A DNA stretch of 64,000 nucleotides from NCBI RefSeq assembly GCF_007676755.1, contig NZ_VEBK01000005.1, forward strand, positions 124,001-188,000, given 5' to 3'. The first letter of the stretch is position 1; each line of letters begins with the position of its first letter. This document shows positions 53,769-63,670 of this stretch, piece by piece. Below the pieces are notes generated by a model. The model worked only from the letters and a program-made list of their open reading frames with translations, was not told the DNA's origin and did no database searches. This stretch comes from Bacillus sp. FJAT-22090. GTDB taxonomy: Bacteria > Bacillota > Bacilli > Bacillales_A > Planococcaceae. A program made the position numbers and the translations under genes.

Positions 53769-53933
53769 AAAGAGAAGAAAATTGATACATACAATCATTC
53801 AATTCATTCACTCATCGAGTATGAAACGACTTTTTCCCCTCATTAACAAAAGCATTTTGTCTCCCAACATACCAAATGGCATTATGCGGTATGAATACCC
53901 TTAAAGTAGCATACATGTAGTCTTGGGCTTTTC

Positions 53934-54653
53934 TTAATTATAAAAATGCAACCATCCTTCATGAATGCCTCCTGCAAATTGCTTGGTAGCTCGGTAAAGA
54001 AGAGGGTGATTATCCATCTCAACTAGTTCCTTCTGAGCATTTCCTACTACGACAGAAGGATAGTCAAGAGAAAGCATATCTAAATCATTTCCCGAATCTC
54101 CCGCAATCAATATTTGAACATTGTCTTTAAAGTAATTCTGAAGAGTATAAACCAACGCTTCTCCTTTCCCACTATTTAGAGGAAGTATATCCACATCTCG
54201 ATTAGAACTATAGACGAATTTATGTGGAATGTTATTTTCAAATAATGCGTTTTTAAACTCTTTCACTATTTCTTCATTCTGATGTATGGTAAAAGAAATT
54301 CGATCATCAGTAGGAAGAGCCTGTCTTTTAAGAAGTGGAAACTTTTCGGATATTTTAATTATTTCATTGGGATCCCAATTACTTTTCATTTTTTCTGTCC
54401 ATGCCTTTTCTTCCGACAAACTTGGCGATGTATAGATAGCAGTACCAATATCGGTAATAAGAACATCCGGCTTCGGTAATTTTTCTTCTAATATTAAAGT
54501 GGAAGCAGATGCTAGGTGTCTGCCTGTAATATAGACAAGTGCTATTTGAAGAGATGATTCTTCAAAATGCTGTAATAATGCGCAAAGTGCGGAATTATCA
54601 CCCACAAGTGTACCATCTAAGTCAGTTGCCAAAACGAAATTTTTTTCTCTCAC
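53934..54653 (-). CDS. HAD phosphatase of the sucrose-6-phosphate phosphatase family
   Basis: A 239-residue Cof/SPP-type HAD hydrolase. Motif I is LATDLDGTLVGD (nucleophile Asp), motif II is YITGR, and motif III/IV is RDVDILPLNSGKGEAL with the conserved Lys, then AGDSGNDLDML. The SGKGEAL wording and the LVGD after motif I are typical of plant/cyanobacterial sucrose-phosphate phosphatases. GTG 54653 follows GAGGTGG, and its start overlaps the upstream glycosyltransferase gene by 32 bp, so the two are coupled. It most likely dephosphorylates the product of that synthase. Confidence 0.82.
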   Translation of the reverse strand: MREKNFVLATDLDGTLVGDNSALCALLQHFEESSLQIALVYITGRHLASASTLILEEKLPKPDVLITDIGTAIYTSPSLSEEKAWTEKMKSNWDPNEIIKISEKFPLLKRQALPTDDRISFTIHQNEEIVKEFKNALFENNIPHKFVYSSNRDVDILPLNSGKGEALVYTLQNYFKDNVQILIAGDSGNDLDMLSLDYPSVVVGNAQKELVEMDNHPLLYRATKQFAGGIHEGWLHFYN

Positions 54654-55845
54654 CAATAACCACCTCGTATAAAGCATCCATTCTTTTAGCTAAAATAGAC
54701 CAGTTAAATTCTCGGTTTGCAAAAGCTGCAGCACTTCTTCCGAGTTTTTTTGAATAGTTTCTATTAGAAAGTACTGTTTTCATCGCTTGAGCTAAATTAT
54801 TTTCATCTCCTTTTTCAGTATGCAATCCGGTAACCCGATTTTTTACCACATCTATTAAGCCACCCACTTTTGAGGCAATGACTGGACAACCACAAGCTTG
54901 AGCCTCTGCAGCAACCATACCAAATGATTCGTAGAAAGAAGGCACTACTACAGCAGTAGCATTATTAAAGACGGAAGCAAGTTGCTTTTGTGATTTTGCT
55001 CCAAGAAAGTCAATCTTATCTTCCAAGCCTGTAATAGCAGCCTTCAACTTTTGATCTTTTGGTAGTTTGTTAGGAAAATCGATACAATCTGAATCACCGC
55101 CTGCTATAACAAGTTTCGTTGTGTGGTGAATATCGTATTTTTCTACGAGTAAACGAAAAGCATCTATCAACGTGTAAATTCCTTTTGTAGTTTGTAATCT
55201 TCCTGCGAAAGCGAAATATGGATCAATTGTTTCCTTGTTTTTAATACGGAATGGACGGAAAGCTCTATCTACTCCGATAGGGATGATTTTTATCGAAGAA
55301 GGATTCTCAACAAAACTTTTTATCAGGTTTTTTTCGTTTTTAGTTGTAGCTACAATAGAATCAGCCGAACTTAATATCATTTTTTCGGTATAGAGTCTTA
55401 TAGGTTCGTTAACTCCCGTTGCTGACTCTTTAGCAATTCCTAAAGAATGATTTGTGTGAACCCATGGTATATGGTAATCAGCTTTTACAAAAGAACCTAG
55501 AAGTCCTGATAACCAATAATGAGTATGGATGATATCGTAATTCCAAAGAGGCAGGATGGTCGCCATCTCTTCATAGAAAGCGGGTAATAAATGATATAAT
55601 TCATTTTTAGGGACGTACGTTCTTTTTCCTGCTCCTATTCGAATAACTCGACATGAATGTCCGAAATTTTCTATAGGAGGATCAAGGGGATTACTCCAAT
55701 GTGTAACCACATCTACTGTGTTTCCCTCATTTTGGAGTGCCAAAGCGAGTTGTTTTACATAATTATTTTGGCCGCCAGCTTGCTCACTGCCTAAGGGCGC
55801 CAAAGGATCTCCGTGATCTGAAATAAACAATATATTCTTATTCAT
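54622..55845 (-). CDS. Sucrose-phosphate-synthase-like GT4 glycosyltransferase
   Basis: A 407-residue retaining GT-B enzyme. The N-terminal GSEQAGGQNNYVKQLALAL is the sugar-phosphate acceptor motif of sucrose/mannosylfructose-phosphate synthases (GGQ-x2-YV-x-ELA). IIHTHYWLSGLLG and HTNHSLG follow. The donor domain has IIPIGVD, FAGRLQTTKGIYTLIDAFRLL and the GT4 signature FYESFGMVAAEAQACGCPVIAS. Its partner is an SPP-type phosphatase, so the pair would make a free disaccharide or glycoside such as sucrose or mannosylfructose, plausibly an osmolyte. The exact sugars cannot be read. AAAGGGG lies before ATG 55845. Confidence 0.82.
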   Translation of the reverse strand: MNKNILFISDHGDPLAPLGSEQAGGQNNYVKQLALALQNEGNTVDVVTHWSNPLDPPIENFGHSCRVIRIGAGKRTYVPKNELYHLLPAFYEEMATILPLWNYDIIHTHYWLSGLLGSFVKADYHIPWVHTNHSLGIAKESATGVNEPIRLYTEKMILSSADSIVATTKNEKNLIKSFVENPSSIKIIPIGVDRAFRPFRIKNKETIDPYFAFAGRLQTTKGIYTLIDAFRLLVEKYDIHHTTKLVIAGGDSDCIDFPNKLPKDQKLKAAITGLEDKIDFLGAKSQKQLASVFNNATAVVVPSFYESFGMVAAEAQACGCPVIASKVGGLIDVVKNRVTGLHTEKGDENNLAQAMKTVLSNRNYSKKLGRSAAAFANREFNWSILAKRMDALYEVVIGERKKFRFGN

Positions 55846-55988
55846 AAGACATTTCCCCTTTCGTAAGTTTTTAATCTACTAAATTAGGTTAATAAACTAC
55901 AATACCCGATTTCTGAAAAGTTAAACATATTTATGTTTTATTTTGTAGAATTAGGGAATATAGAGTCATAAAGAAAGAGGGAAACTTA

Positions 55989-57176
55989 ATGGAATTAAAA
56001 ACTAGGAAAACGTTAGATCCGTTAATCGTATTTATAAAAGTAATGGTAGCGTTCTTCATATCTAAATTAACTACAAAAAAACAGAAAAAAAGAATTGTGT
56101 TAGTAGGGGGTAATTTAGGAGAGAAGTATGAAGATAATGCCTCCGTGTTTCACCGCTATTTAATAGAACATTATAGTGAAGAGATGGATATACATTGGAT
56201 GTATGATCCGAAAACAACTTATATTAAAGAACTATGTATACCAAATGCCGTTGCGTTAGGAAGCTTTCGAAATTATCTACTGTTTTTTAAAGCTGATTAT
56301 TCAATCCACGGTCATTCCATTGCTTATGATGTTGCACCTTCCATAGACAAATACATATTCTTGAACAAAAGAACGATGATGATCCATATCAGTCATGGAA
56401 TCGAATGCTTTAAAAAGATTCTTATCCAAAAAGAAGATATACCATTATTGGCTCGATGCAACTACTTTAATTGTGCATCACAGTATGAAAAGAATATTAA
56501 GCTTCATGAGTGGGGAATACCAGAAGAGAAGCTATTAGTAACGGGAATGGCACGATTCGATCGTTTTGGCCCAAATAGACCATCTAAAGAAGTAAAGCAT
56601 ATTCTAGTCATGTTCACTTGGCGAGAGTGGCTTTTTGAATTATCGGAAGAAGAGTTTTTAAATAGTAACTATTTCCGTTCTACTCTAGAGATTTTTCAAA
56701 ATAAACGAATGGAAGAATTAATTTCTAGTTATGATTTACATTTAAAAGTCTTGTTGCATCCTTTTATGAAGAAATTCGAGCATCATTTTAAGGAAATGGA
56801 TATTAGTAGTGGTAAGGTGGAGTTTTATAGTTTTGATGAGATATCCATAGGTGATGAGATTATAGAAGCTGATATGTTGCTTACGGATTATTCCAGCATT
56901 TCGTGGGATTTTCTATACATGAATAAACCTATTATCTTCTTTACTTTTGATCAAGAGGAATTTTTAAAGATGAGAGGCTCTTATTTAGATCTGGATAAAG
57001 ATTTATATGGCTATAAAGCTAATACAATAGAAGAAGTGAATGAGTATATGTCGCATATAATAATATATGGAAATCCTGTAAATCCGTTTTATAAAAATGC
57101 CTCAGACTATATAGAATTCTTTGACAAAAATAACTGTGAAAGGCTTAGTATGGAAATTTTCAGAAGAAAAAGTTAA
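55989..57176 (+). CDS. CDP-glycerol glycerophosphotransferase family protein (TagF/TagB-like)
   Basis: A 395-residue GT-B enzyme of the teichoic-acid polymerase/primase family. An N-terminal amphipathic stretch (VFIKVMVAFFISKLTTKKQKKR) fits peripheral membrane binding. The catalytic His region MIHISHGIECFKKI, VTGMARFDRF, HPFMKKF and the CDP-glycerol motif LLTDYSSISWDFLYMNKPIIFF match the family. It would transfer glycerol-phosphate to a lipid-linked acceptor. It is an orphan, with no tagD, tagO or export genes beside it. It diverges from the sucrose-phosphate-synthase-like pair. Confidence 0.85.
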   Translation: MELKTRKTLDPLIVFIKVMVAFFISKLTTKKQKKRIVLVGGNLGEKYEDNASVFHRYLIEHYSEEMDIHWMYDPKTTYIKELCIPNAVALGSFRNYLLFFKADYSIHGHSIAYDVAPSIDKYIFLNKRTMMIHISHGIECFKKILIQKEDIPLLARCNYFNCASQYEKNIKLHEWGIPEEKLLVTGMARFDRFGPNRPSKEVKHILVMFTWREWLFELSEEEFLNSNYFRSTLEIFQNKRMEELISSYDLHLKVLLHPFMKKFEHHFKEMDISSGKVEFYSFDEISIGDEIIEADMLLTDYSSISWDFLYMNKPIIFFTFDQEEFLKMRGSYLDLDKDLYGYKANTIEEVNEYMSHIIIYGNPVNPFYKNASDYIEFFDKNNCERLSMEIFRRKS

Positions 57177-57244
57177 TAAGATATAGAAATAAAAAGTAAA
57201 ATGATATAGTATATAGGTATATATGGTAAAGGCAGGGGAGGAAA

Positions 57245-58249
57245 ATGAAAAAAAAACATCATGTTCCCAAAAGCAAAGAAAATGTTATTTTCTTTCCAGG
57301 AATGGTTGAAAAATTGATCACGGATGGACTGGCATTTGCAGAAAGTAATAATTATACAAAAGCTGCAGAATGCTTTGACCAAGCGCGTAAATATATAGAG
57401 TTAGATGATACGATATTAAGTGTATATGTGCTTACTCTGTTGGAAACAAACCGTCAAATAGAGGCAAAAATAATATGCGAGGATTTAATGAAGAACAGAT
57501 CATCTTCTTTTGAACAAATTGTAGAATTATATTTAACAATTTTACTTGACTTAAAGGATTACAAGGAAGTAGATAAAGTATTAAATACACTATTAGTAGA
57601 TGCAAGATTTACAAACGATCGAAAGAAGAATTTCCTACAATTAAAAGAATTGAGCGGGCGACTTGCAAGAGAACAGGAAAGTCTATTAGCCTCTGAAAAT
57701 GTAGATATACCGAATGTGGATAAAGATAAATTTACAATAGAAGAGTTTGTAATTCTTAATATAAGGGAACAAGAGAAAATACTGCAGGATTCCTTCCACA
57801 GAGATATATCAGAAGTAATACCAAATATAATTGCAATAGTCGAAAGTAAGCGAGTGTCTCCAACTATACGAACACTTGCATTTCTCCTTCTTGGTTCAAA
57901 AAATGTAGCAACAGAAATAACGATTGAAAAATTTGGTTTAAAAGAAAAGGTAAGTCCCGTTTCTCCTCCAAGCCTTAACGCGGTAACTCGAATAGAAGCT
58001 GTTACAAGACATATTCAAGACATTTTAGAAAAAGACCCTTCTAAATTGCAGTTAGCAGGTGGGTTAGTACATAGTCATGCATATGCATTATTTCCATTCG
58101 ATTGGTTAGGATATACCAATGAAGCAGTTGCACAAGCATACGTAAATTTTGTGGAGACGTTATTTGGTAATGAATGTGACCAAACGAATGAGTTGTATGA
58201 ATTGATTAGATTATTGGAAGATTCGACAGACGAAGCGGAGGATGAATAG
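57245..58249 (+). CDS. TPR-containing protein YsoA
   Basis: A 334-residue soluble helical protein. TPR-like repeats occupy about 20-130 (GLAFAESNNYTKAAECFDQARKYIEL). The C-terminal half (about 165-325) carries a conserved tail with LVHSHAYALFPFDWLGYTNEAVAQAYV. B. subtilis ysoA lies directly before tig in the same way, so the conserved backbone resumes here. Function is unknown. The site GGGGAGG is rather close (3-4 bases) to ATG 57245. Confidence 0.85.
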   Translation: MKKKHHVPKSKENVIFFPGMVEKLITDGLAFAESNNYTKAAECFDQARKYIELDDTILSVYVLTLLETNRQIEAKIICEDLMKNRSSSFEQIVELYLTILLDLKDYKEVDKVLNTLLVDARFTNDRKKNFLQLKELSGRLAREQESLLASENVDIPNVDKDKFTIEEFVILNIREQEKILQDSFHRDISEVIPNIIAIVESKRVSPTIRTLAFLLLGSKNVATEITIEKFGLKEKVSPVSPPSLNAVTRIEAVTRHIQDILEKDPSKLQLAGGLVHSHAYALFPFDWLGYTNEAVAQAYVNFVETLFGNECDQTNELYELIRLLEDSTDEAEDE

Positions 58250-58251
58250 TG

Positions 58252-58333
58252 TTGAAAGTCTATTCATCTATGCTATAATATACAAGTTGTCGATATAATT
58301 AGTGAAAAATGGTCCTGTTTTTAAAAAAACAGG
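58252..58333 (+). promoter_or_regulatory. tig promoter and leader hairpin
   Basis: TTGAAA (58252-58257), 16 bp, TATAAT (58274-58279). In the leader CCTGTTTTT pairs with AAAAACAGG (58314-58333) as a tight hairpin about 40 bases before the tig start. It may stabilise or attenuate the transcript. Confidence 0.7.
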
Positions 58334-58373
58334 CTGCTAAATTATTGTAATTTATTTTTTGGAGGTAGAATAA

Positions 58374-59654
58374 ATGTCAGTTAAATGGGAAAAACAAGAA
58401 GGAAATAATGGTTTATTAACAGTAGAAGTTGCTGCTGATGTAGTAGCGAACGGGTTAGATCAAGCGTTTAAAAAAGTTGTAAAACAAATTAATGTACCTG
58501 GTTTCCGTAAAGGAAAAATGCCACGTCAAATGTTCGAAAAAATGTACGGTGTAGAATCTTTATACCAAGATGCACTAGATTATATTCTTCCACATGCTTA
58601 TTCTGCTGCAGTAGATGAAGCGGATATCGATCCTGTAGATCAACCAGAAATCGACATCGTAACAATGGAAAAAGGACAACCGTTAGTATTTACTGCGAAA
58701 GTTGTTGTAAAACCAGAAGTTTCACTTGGAGATTACAAAGGTTTAGAAGTAAACAAATTAGATGAAACTGTTACGGATGAAGAAATCGAAGAACAACTGA
58801 AAAGCCAACAAACTCGTTTAGCTGAGTTAGTAGTAAAAGAAGATGCAATCGTTGAAGGTGATACAGCTGTAATCGACTTCGAAGGATTTGTAGACGAAGT
58901 AGCCTTTGAAGGAGGAGCAGGTACTGATTATGCATTAGAAATCGGTTCAAACTCTTTCATTCCAGGATTTGAAGAACAATTAGTTGGTGTAAAAACTGGC
59001 GAATCTAAAGATGTAGAAGTAACTTTCCCAGAAGAATACCATGCAACTGAATTAGCTGGTAAACCTGCTGTTTTTAAAGTTACTGTTAAAGAAGTTAAAG
59101 GAAAAGAACTTCCTGAACTAAACGATGACTTTGCAAAAGAAGTAGATGAAGAAGTTGAAGGAATCGAAGCATTACGTACTAAATTAAAAGAAGTTACAGC
59201 TGAAGAAAAGAAACAATTATCTGCTCAAACTCTTCGTGATGAGTTAGTAGAAAAAGCAGCAGCTAATGCTACTATCGATATTCCAGAAGCAATGGTTAAG
59301 TCAGAAACGGACCGTATGTTACAAGAATTTGGTCAACGTTTAGAACAACAAGGGATGAATTTAGATCTTTACTATCAATTCTCTGGTCAAGATGAAGCTG
59401 CTTTACGTTCACAAATGGCAGAAGATGCGAAAACTCGTGTAAGAGTTTCTTTAACTCTTGAAGCAATCGCTGAAAAAGAAGAACTTACAGCTACTGAAGA
59501 AGATGTAAATGCAGAACTTGAAAAAATGGCTGCACAATTTAATATGTCTGCTGAAGACATTAAGAAAGCACTTGGCGGTACAGAAGTTCTTGAAAATGAT
59601 CTTCGTTTCCAAAAAACTGTTGAGTTCTTAGTAGAAAACGCTAAAATTTCATAA
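58374..59654 (+). CDS. tig: Trigger factor
   Basis: A 426-residue ribosome-bound chaperone and prolyl isomerase. The ribosome-binding loop is [19 protein letters not shown] (about 42-60). The FKBP domain (about 160-245) has [20 protein letters not shown] and [17 protein letters not shown]. The helical C-terminal chaperone arms follow. TTGGAGGTAG precedes the ATG. Order tig-clpX-lonA is conserved with Bacillus. Confidence 0.96.
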   Translation: MSVKWEKQEGNNGLLTVEVAADVVANGLDQAFKKVVKQINVPGFRKGKMPRQMFEKMYGVESLYQDALDYILPHAYSAAVDEADIDPVDQPEIDIVTMEKGQPLVFTAKVVVKPEVSLGDYKGLEVNKLDETVTDEEIEEQLKSQQTRLAELVVKEDAIVEGDTAVIDFEGFVDEVAFEGGAGTDYALEIGSNSFIPGFEEQLVGVKTGESKDVEVTFPEEYHATELAGKPAVFKVTVKEVKGKELPELNDDFAKEVDEEVEGIEALRTKLKEVTAEEKKQLSAQTLRDELVEKAAANATIDIPEAMVKSETDRMLQEFGQRLEQQGMNLDLYYQFSGQDEAALRSQMAEDAKTRVRVSLTLEAIAEKEELTATEEDVNAELEKMAAQFNMSAEDIKKALGGTEVLENDLRFQKTVEFLVENAKIS

Positions 59655-59770
59655 TTTGCTCGAAAAAGCGTAAGCGTCTATTGGTTGTCAGAGACTTGAC
59701 GCTGAAATTGAACAGACAATGATTAAAAAGGTTTAAACTTTCTTATTCAGACTTGATAGCGTTATAATAT

Positions 59771-59808
59771 AAAACAGGGTACAGCGAAGTGTCTGTGCCT
59801 TGTTTTAT
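59771..59808 (+). terminator. Terminator of tig
   Basis: AAAACAGGGTACAG pairs with CTGTGCCTTGTTTT (two G-U) around CGAAGTGT, followed by ATAC. A TATAAT just upstream (59763-59768) has no good -35 and is ignored. Confidence 0.7.
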
Positions 59809-59857
59809 ACCATACATAAAGTATTTCTGGTATATAAAACATAGAAAAACGTATTAT

Positions 59858-59886
59858 TTGATTACTTGGATAGAATCTTGTAAGAT
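59858..59886 (+). promoter_or_regulatory. clpX promoter
   Basis: TTGATT (59858-59863), 17 bp, TAAGAT (59881-59886), 26 bp before the clpX start. Confidence 0.55.
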
Positions 59887-59911
59887 AATTGCTTGAATAG
59901 GGGTGAATATT

Positions 59912-61180
59912 TTGTTCAAATTCAATGATGAAAAAGGGAACTTAAAATGTTCTTTTTGTGGCAAACCACAGGAACAAGTTCGTAAATTAGTTGCAGGACC
60001 AGGCGTTTATATTTGTGACGAATGTATCGATTTATGTTCTGAAATTGTAGAAGAAGAGCTTGGAATCGAAGAAGAAGTAGAATTTAAAGAAGTTCCTAAA
60101 CCAAAAGAAATTTTAACTATTTTAGATGAATATGTAATTGGTCAAGAAAGAGCAAAAAAATCACTGGCTGTTGCTGTTTATAACCATTACAAACGCATCA
60201 ATTCAAATAGCGTAATCGATGAAGTGGAATTATCCAAATCAAATATAGTATTAATTGGACCTACAGGTAGCGGTAAAACATTACTAGCCCAGACTTTAGC
60301 TCGTATTTTGAACGTACCATTTGCAATTGCAGATGCTACTTCTTTAACGGAAGCTGGATATGTTGGAGAAGATGTGGAGAATATTCTTTTAAAACTTATA
60401 CAGTCTGCTGACTACGATGTAGAACGCGCAGAAAAAGGGATCATTTATATTGACGAAATAGATAAAGTAGCACGTAAATCTGAAAATCCTTCAATTACTC
60501 GTGATGTTTCAGGTGAAGGTGTTCAACAAGCACTTTTAAAAATATTAGAAGGTACAGTTGCTAGCGTTCCACCACAAGGCGGTCGTAAGCATCCACACCA
60601 AGAATTCATTCAAATCGACACAACGAATATTTTATTTATCGTTGGTGGGGCATTTGACGGTATTGAACAAATCATTAAACGTCGTTTAGGCGAAAAAGTA
60701 ATCGGATTTGGAGCAGATCCAAACAAAGTTGAAGTGGAAGCAGGTTCTGTGCTTGCCCAGTTAATTCCCGAGGACTTATTAAAGTTTGGACTAATACCAG
60801 AGTTTATTGGTCGTTTACCAGTACTTGCTAGTCTAGAACAATTAGACAATAAAGCACTTGTACAAATATTAACAGAACCTAAAAATGCGCTTGTGAAACA
60901 ATATCAAAAAATGATTGAGTTGGATAATGTAAAGCTTACATTTGAAGATGATGCATTAATTGAAATTGCTAAAGAAGCAATTGAGCGTAAAACAGGTGCA
61001 CGTGGGCTACGTTCCATTATTGAGAATATTATGTTGGATGTAATGTATGAACTACCATCGCGTGAAGACATTGTGGAATGTGTTATTACGAAAGAAGCTA
61101 TTACAGAAAAAGCACGTCCTAAACTTTTGTTAGAAGACGGCACTGAAGTAGGAAAAGATAACGAAAAAACATCGGCTTAA
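59912..61180 (+). CDS. clpX: ATP-dependent Clp protease ATP-binding subunit ClpX
   Basis: A 422-residue AAA+ unfoldase that feeds substrates to ClpP. TTG 59912 is chosen because [18 protein letters not shown] matches the B. subtilis start MFKFNEEKG and AGGGGTG is 6 bases upstream. GTG 59903 lies within that site. The zinc-binding domain has four Cys (CSFC ... CDEC). Walker A is [15 protein letters not shown], Walker B is [14 protein letters not shown], the pore loop is GYVG and sensor 2 lies in [10 protein letters not shown]. Confidence 0.96.
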   Translation: MFKFNDEKGNLKCSFCGKPQEQVRKLVAGPGVYICDECIDLCSEIVEEELGIEEEVEFKEVPKPKEILTILDEYVIGQERAKKSLAVAVYNHYKRINSNSVIDEVELSKSNIVLIGPTGSGKTLLAQTLARILNVPFAIADATSLTEAGYVGEDVENILLKLIQSADYDVERAEKGIIYIDEIDKVARKSENPSITRDVSGEGVQQALLKILEGTVASVPPQGGRKHPHQEFIQIDTTNILFIVGGAFDGIEQIIKRRLGEKVIGFGADPNKVEVEAGSVLAQLIPEDLLKFGLIPEFIGRLPVLASLEQLDNKALVQILTEPKNALVKQYQKMIELDNVKLTFEDDALIEIAKEAIERKTGARGLRSIIENIMLDVMYELPSREDIVECVITKEAITEKARPKLLLEDGTEVGKDNEKTSA

Positions 61181-61195
61181 CTCGATGTGGAAATA

Positions 61196-61250
61196 AGCTG
61201 GCTTCCAATCTGCGCGTGCTTAGCGCAAGCAAGGATGTCAGCTTTTTCTT
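61196..61250 (+). terminator. Terminator of clpX
   Basis: AGCTG-GC-TTCC pairs with GGA-TG-TCAGCT with an inner stem TGCGC / GCGCA, followed by T5CTT. Confidence 0.7.
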
Positions 61251-61348
61251 CTTATATGCACTTTCCTAGAAATGAAAACCTATGTAGAACAATGGATTGT
61301 ATGTTTAATGCAGATCCGGACAGAATAAGTTGGAGGTGACTTCCCAAA

Positions 61349-63670
61349 ATGGCAAAGAAAAATGAGACGTACTATCCCGTATTACCTCTTAGAGGATTGT
61401 TAGTTTACCCAACAATGGTTCTTCATGTAGATATAGGACGAGAGCGTTCAATCGCAGCATTAAACGAAGCAATGCTACGTGAAGAAAAATTGTTTTTATC
61501 TGCACAACGAGATATGACATTAGAAAAACCGGCTATAGAAGACCTATACGATGTTGGCGTTATTGCGAGCGTAAAACAAATGGTGAAGCTTCCGAACGGA
61601 ACTATGCGTGTATTAGTAGAAGGATTACAACGCGCAATATGGGATGATTATAAAGAAACAGATACGTTTGATGAAGTAACTGTGTCTGCTTATATTGAAC
61701 CTGAAAAAGCAGATCAGGAAGACGAAGCACTCATGCGTACGTTACTACATAATTTTGAAAAATATTCAAAATCATCTAAGAGCGTGTCGGAAGAAACGTA
61801 TAATTCAGTTGTGGATATTGAGGAACCAGGTCGATTAGCTGACATGGTAGCTTCCCACTTACCTTTGAAAATTTCCGGTAAACAAGAAGTTTTGGAGATA
61901 ATGGATGTAAAAGAACGATTAGAAGTTCTAATTGGTCGATTATATAATGAACAGGAAATATTAAATTTAGAAACGAAAATTAATACCCGTGTAAAACACG
62001 CAATGGAAAGAACGCAAAAAGAGTTTTATCTAAGAGAACAGATGAAAGCTATTCAAACAGAGCTAGGAGACAAAGAAGGTAAAACTGGTGAAGTAGTAGA
62101 ACTGAAAAAACGAATTGAAGAAGCTGGTCTCCCTGAAATTACGAAAAAAAATGTATTAAAAGAATTAGATCGTTACGAAAAACTGCCAACCCAAGCTCCC
62201 GAAAGTGGCGTTATTCGAAACTATTTAGAATGGATTGTTTCTATTCCTTGGTCAAAATCAACGGAAGACCAACTTGATATTAAGCGTTCAGAGCAAATTT
62301 TGGATCGTGATCATGAAGGATTAGAGTCAGTTAAAGAGCGAGTTTTAGAATATTTAGCAGTTCGTCAACTTACTAAATCGTTGCGTGGACCGATACTTTG
62401 TTTAGCTGGCCCTCCAGGGGTTGGAAAAACTTCTCTTGCGAAATCTATTGCTGAATCATTAGGTAGAAATTTCGTCCGAATTTCATTAGGTGGGGTTCGA
62501 GATGAATCGGAAATTCGTGGACATCGTAGAACATACGTAGGGGCGATGCCAGGTCGAATTATACAAGGAATGAAAAAAGCAGGGACAATAAATCCATTAT
62601 TTTTATTGGATGAAATTGATAAAATGTCCAATGACTTTAGAGGTGACCCTTCAGCTGCCATGCTAGAAGTATTAGATCCTGAGCAAAATAATACATTTAG
62701 CGATCATTATATTGAAGAGACGTATGATTTATCAAATGTTTTATTTATCGCTACAGCGAATGACTTGAGTACCATTCCTGGTCCGTTGCGAGATCGTATG
62801 GAAATCATTTCAATTGCGGGGTATACAGAAATTGAGAAGCTTTCTATTGCTACCAATCATTTGTTACCGAAACAATTAAAAGAGCATGGTTTAACAAAAT
62901 CGCAGCTTCAAGTAAAAGATGAGGCTATTTTGGATGTTATTCGATACTATACACGCGAGGCGGGTGTACGAAGTTTAAATCGTGTACTAGCAAATGTATG
63001 TAGAAAAGCAGCACTTCAAATTGTGTCAGGAGATAAAAAACGTATATCTATTACAACTAAAAATCTAGAAGATACAATCGGAAAACGAAAATTTCGATAT
63101 GGACAAGCAGAAACCGAAAACCAAATAGGTGTGGCGACGGGACTAGCATATACAACGGTCGGTGGAGATACTTTACAAATTGAAGTATCCTTATCAGCAG
63201 GTAATGGAAAACTCCAACTAACTGGTAAGCTTGGAGACGTGATGAAGGAATCTGCCCAAACTGCATTATCTTATGTTCGTTCAAAAGCAGAAGAATTCGG
63301 GATTGATCCCTCTTTCCATGAAAAACAAGATATTCATATACATGTTCCAGAAGGGGCGGTTCCAAAAGATGGACCTTCCGCAGGAATTACAATCGTTACT
63401 GCACTCGTATCTGCTTTATCACAGCGTCCAATTAGACGTGAAGTCGGTATGACCGGTGAAGTAACCCTCAGAGGTAGAGTTTTACCAATCGGAGGATTAA
63501 AAGAAAAAACATTAAGTGCACATCGCGCAGGTTTAACAACTATTATTTGTCCACAAGACAATGAACGCGATATTGAAGATATTCCTGAAAGTGTTCGTGA
63601 AGTATTAACATTTCATTTTGTTTCCGATGCTCAAGAGGTGCTTCAATTGGCATTGGAGGAGGCAAAATAG
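61349..63670 (+). CDS. lonA: ATP-dependent protease La (Lon)
   Basis: A 773-residue AAA+ serine protease that degrades damaged and regulatory proteins. The N-terminal LAN domain (about 8-205) begins [23 protein letters not shown]. The ATPase has [17 protein letters not shown] and [30 protein letters not shown]. The protease domain has the catalytic Ser in [11 protein letters not shown] and Lys in [28 protein letters not shown] precedes the ATG. Unlike B. subtilis there is no lonB between clpX and lonA. Its last base overlaps the engB start (TAGTG). Confidence 0.96.
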   Translation: MAKKNETYYPVLPLRGLLVYPTMVLHVDIGRERSIAALNEAMLREEKLFLSAQRDMTLEKPAIEDLYDVGVIASVKQMVKLPNGTMRVLVEGLQRAIWDDYKETDTFDEVTVSAYIEPEKADQEDEALMRTLLHNFEKYSKSSKSVSEETYNSVVDIEEPGRLADMVASHLPLKISGKQEVLEIMDVKERLEVLIGRLYNEQEILNLETKINTRVKHAMERTQKEFYLREQMKAIQTELGDKEGKTGEVVELKKRIEEAGLPEITKKNVLKELDRYEKLPTQAPESGVIRNYLEWIVSIPWSKSTEDQLDIKRSEQILDRDHEGLESVKERVLEYLAVRQLTKSLRGPILCLAGPPGVGKTSLAKSIAESLGRNFVRISLGGVRDESEIRGHRRTYVGAMPGRIIQGMKKAGTINPLFLLDEIDKMSNDFRGDPSAAMLEVLDPEQNNTFSDHYIEETYDLSNVLFIATANDLSTIPGPLRDRMEIISIAGYTEIEKLSIATNHLLPKQLKEHGLTKSQLQVKDEAILDVIRYYTREAGVRSLNRVLANVCRKAALQIVSGDKKRISITTKNLEDTIGKRKFRYGQAETENQIGVATGLAYTTVGGDTLQIEVSLSAGNGKLQLTGKLGDVMKESAQTALSYVRSKAEEFGIDPSFHEKQDIHIHVPEGAVPKDGPSAGITIVTALVSALSQRPIRREVGMTGEVTLRGRVLPIGGLKEKTLSAHRAGLTTIICPQDNERDIEDIPESVREVLTFHFVSDAQEVLQLALEEAK

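Noticed and set aside
59763-59768. TATAAT box between tig and clpX
   Set aside because: No -35 at proper spacing and a terminator hairpin starts 3 bases later; the clpX promoter is better placed at 59858-59886.
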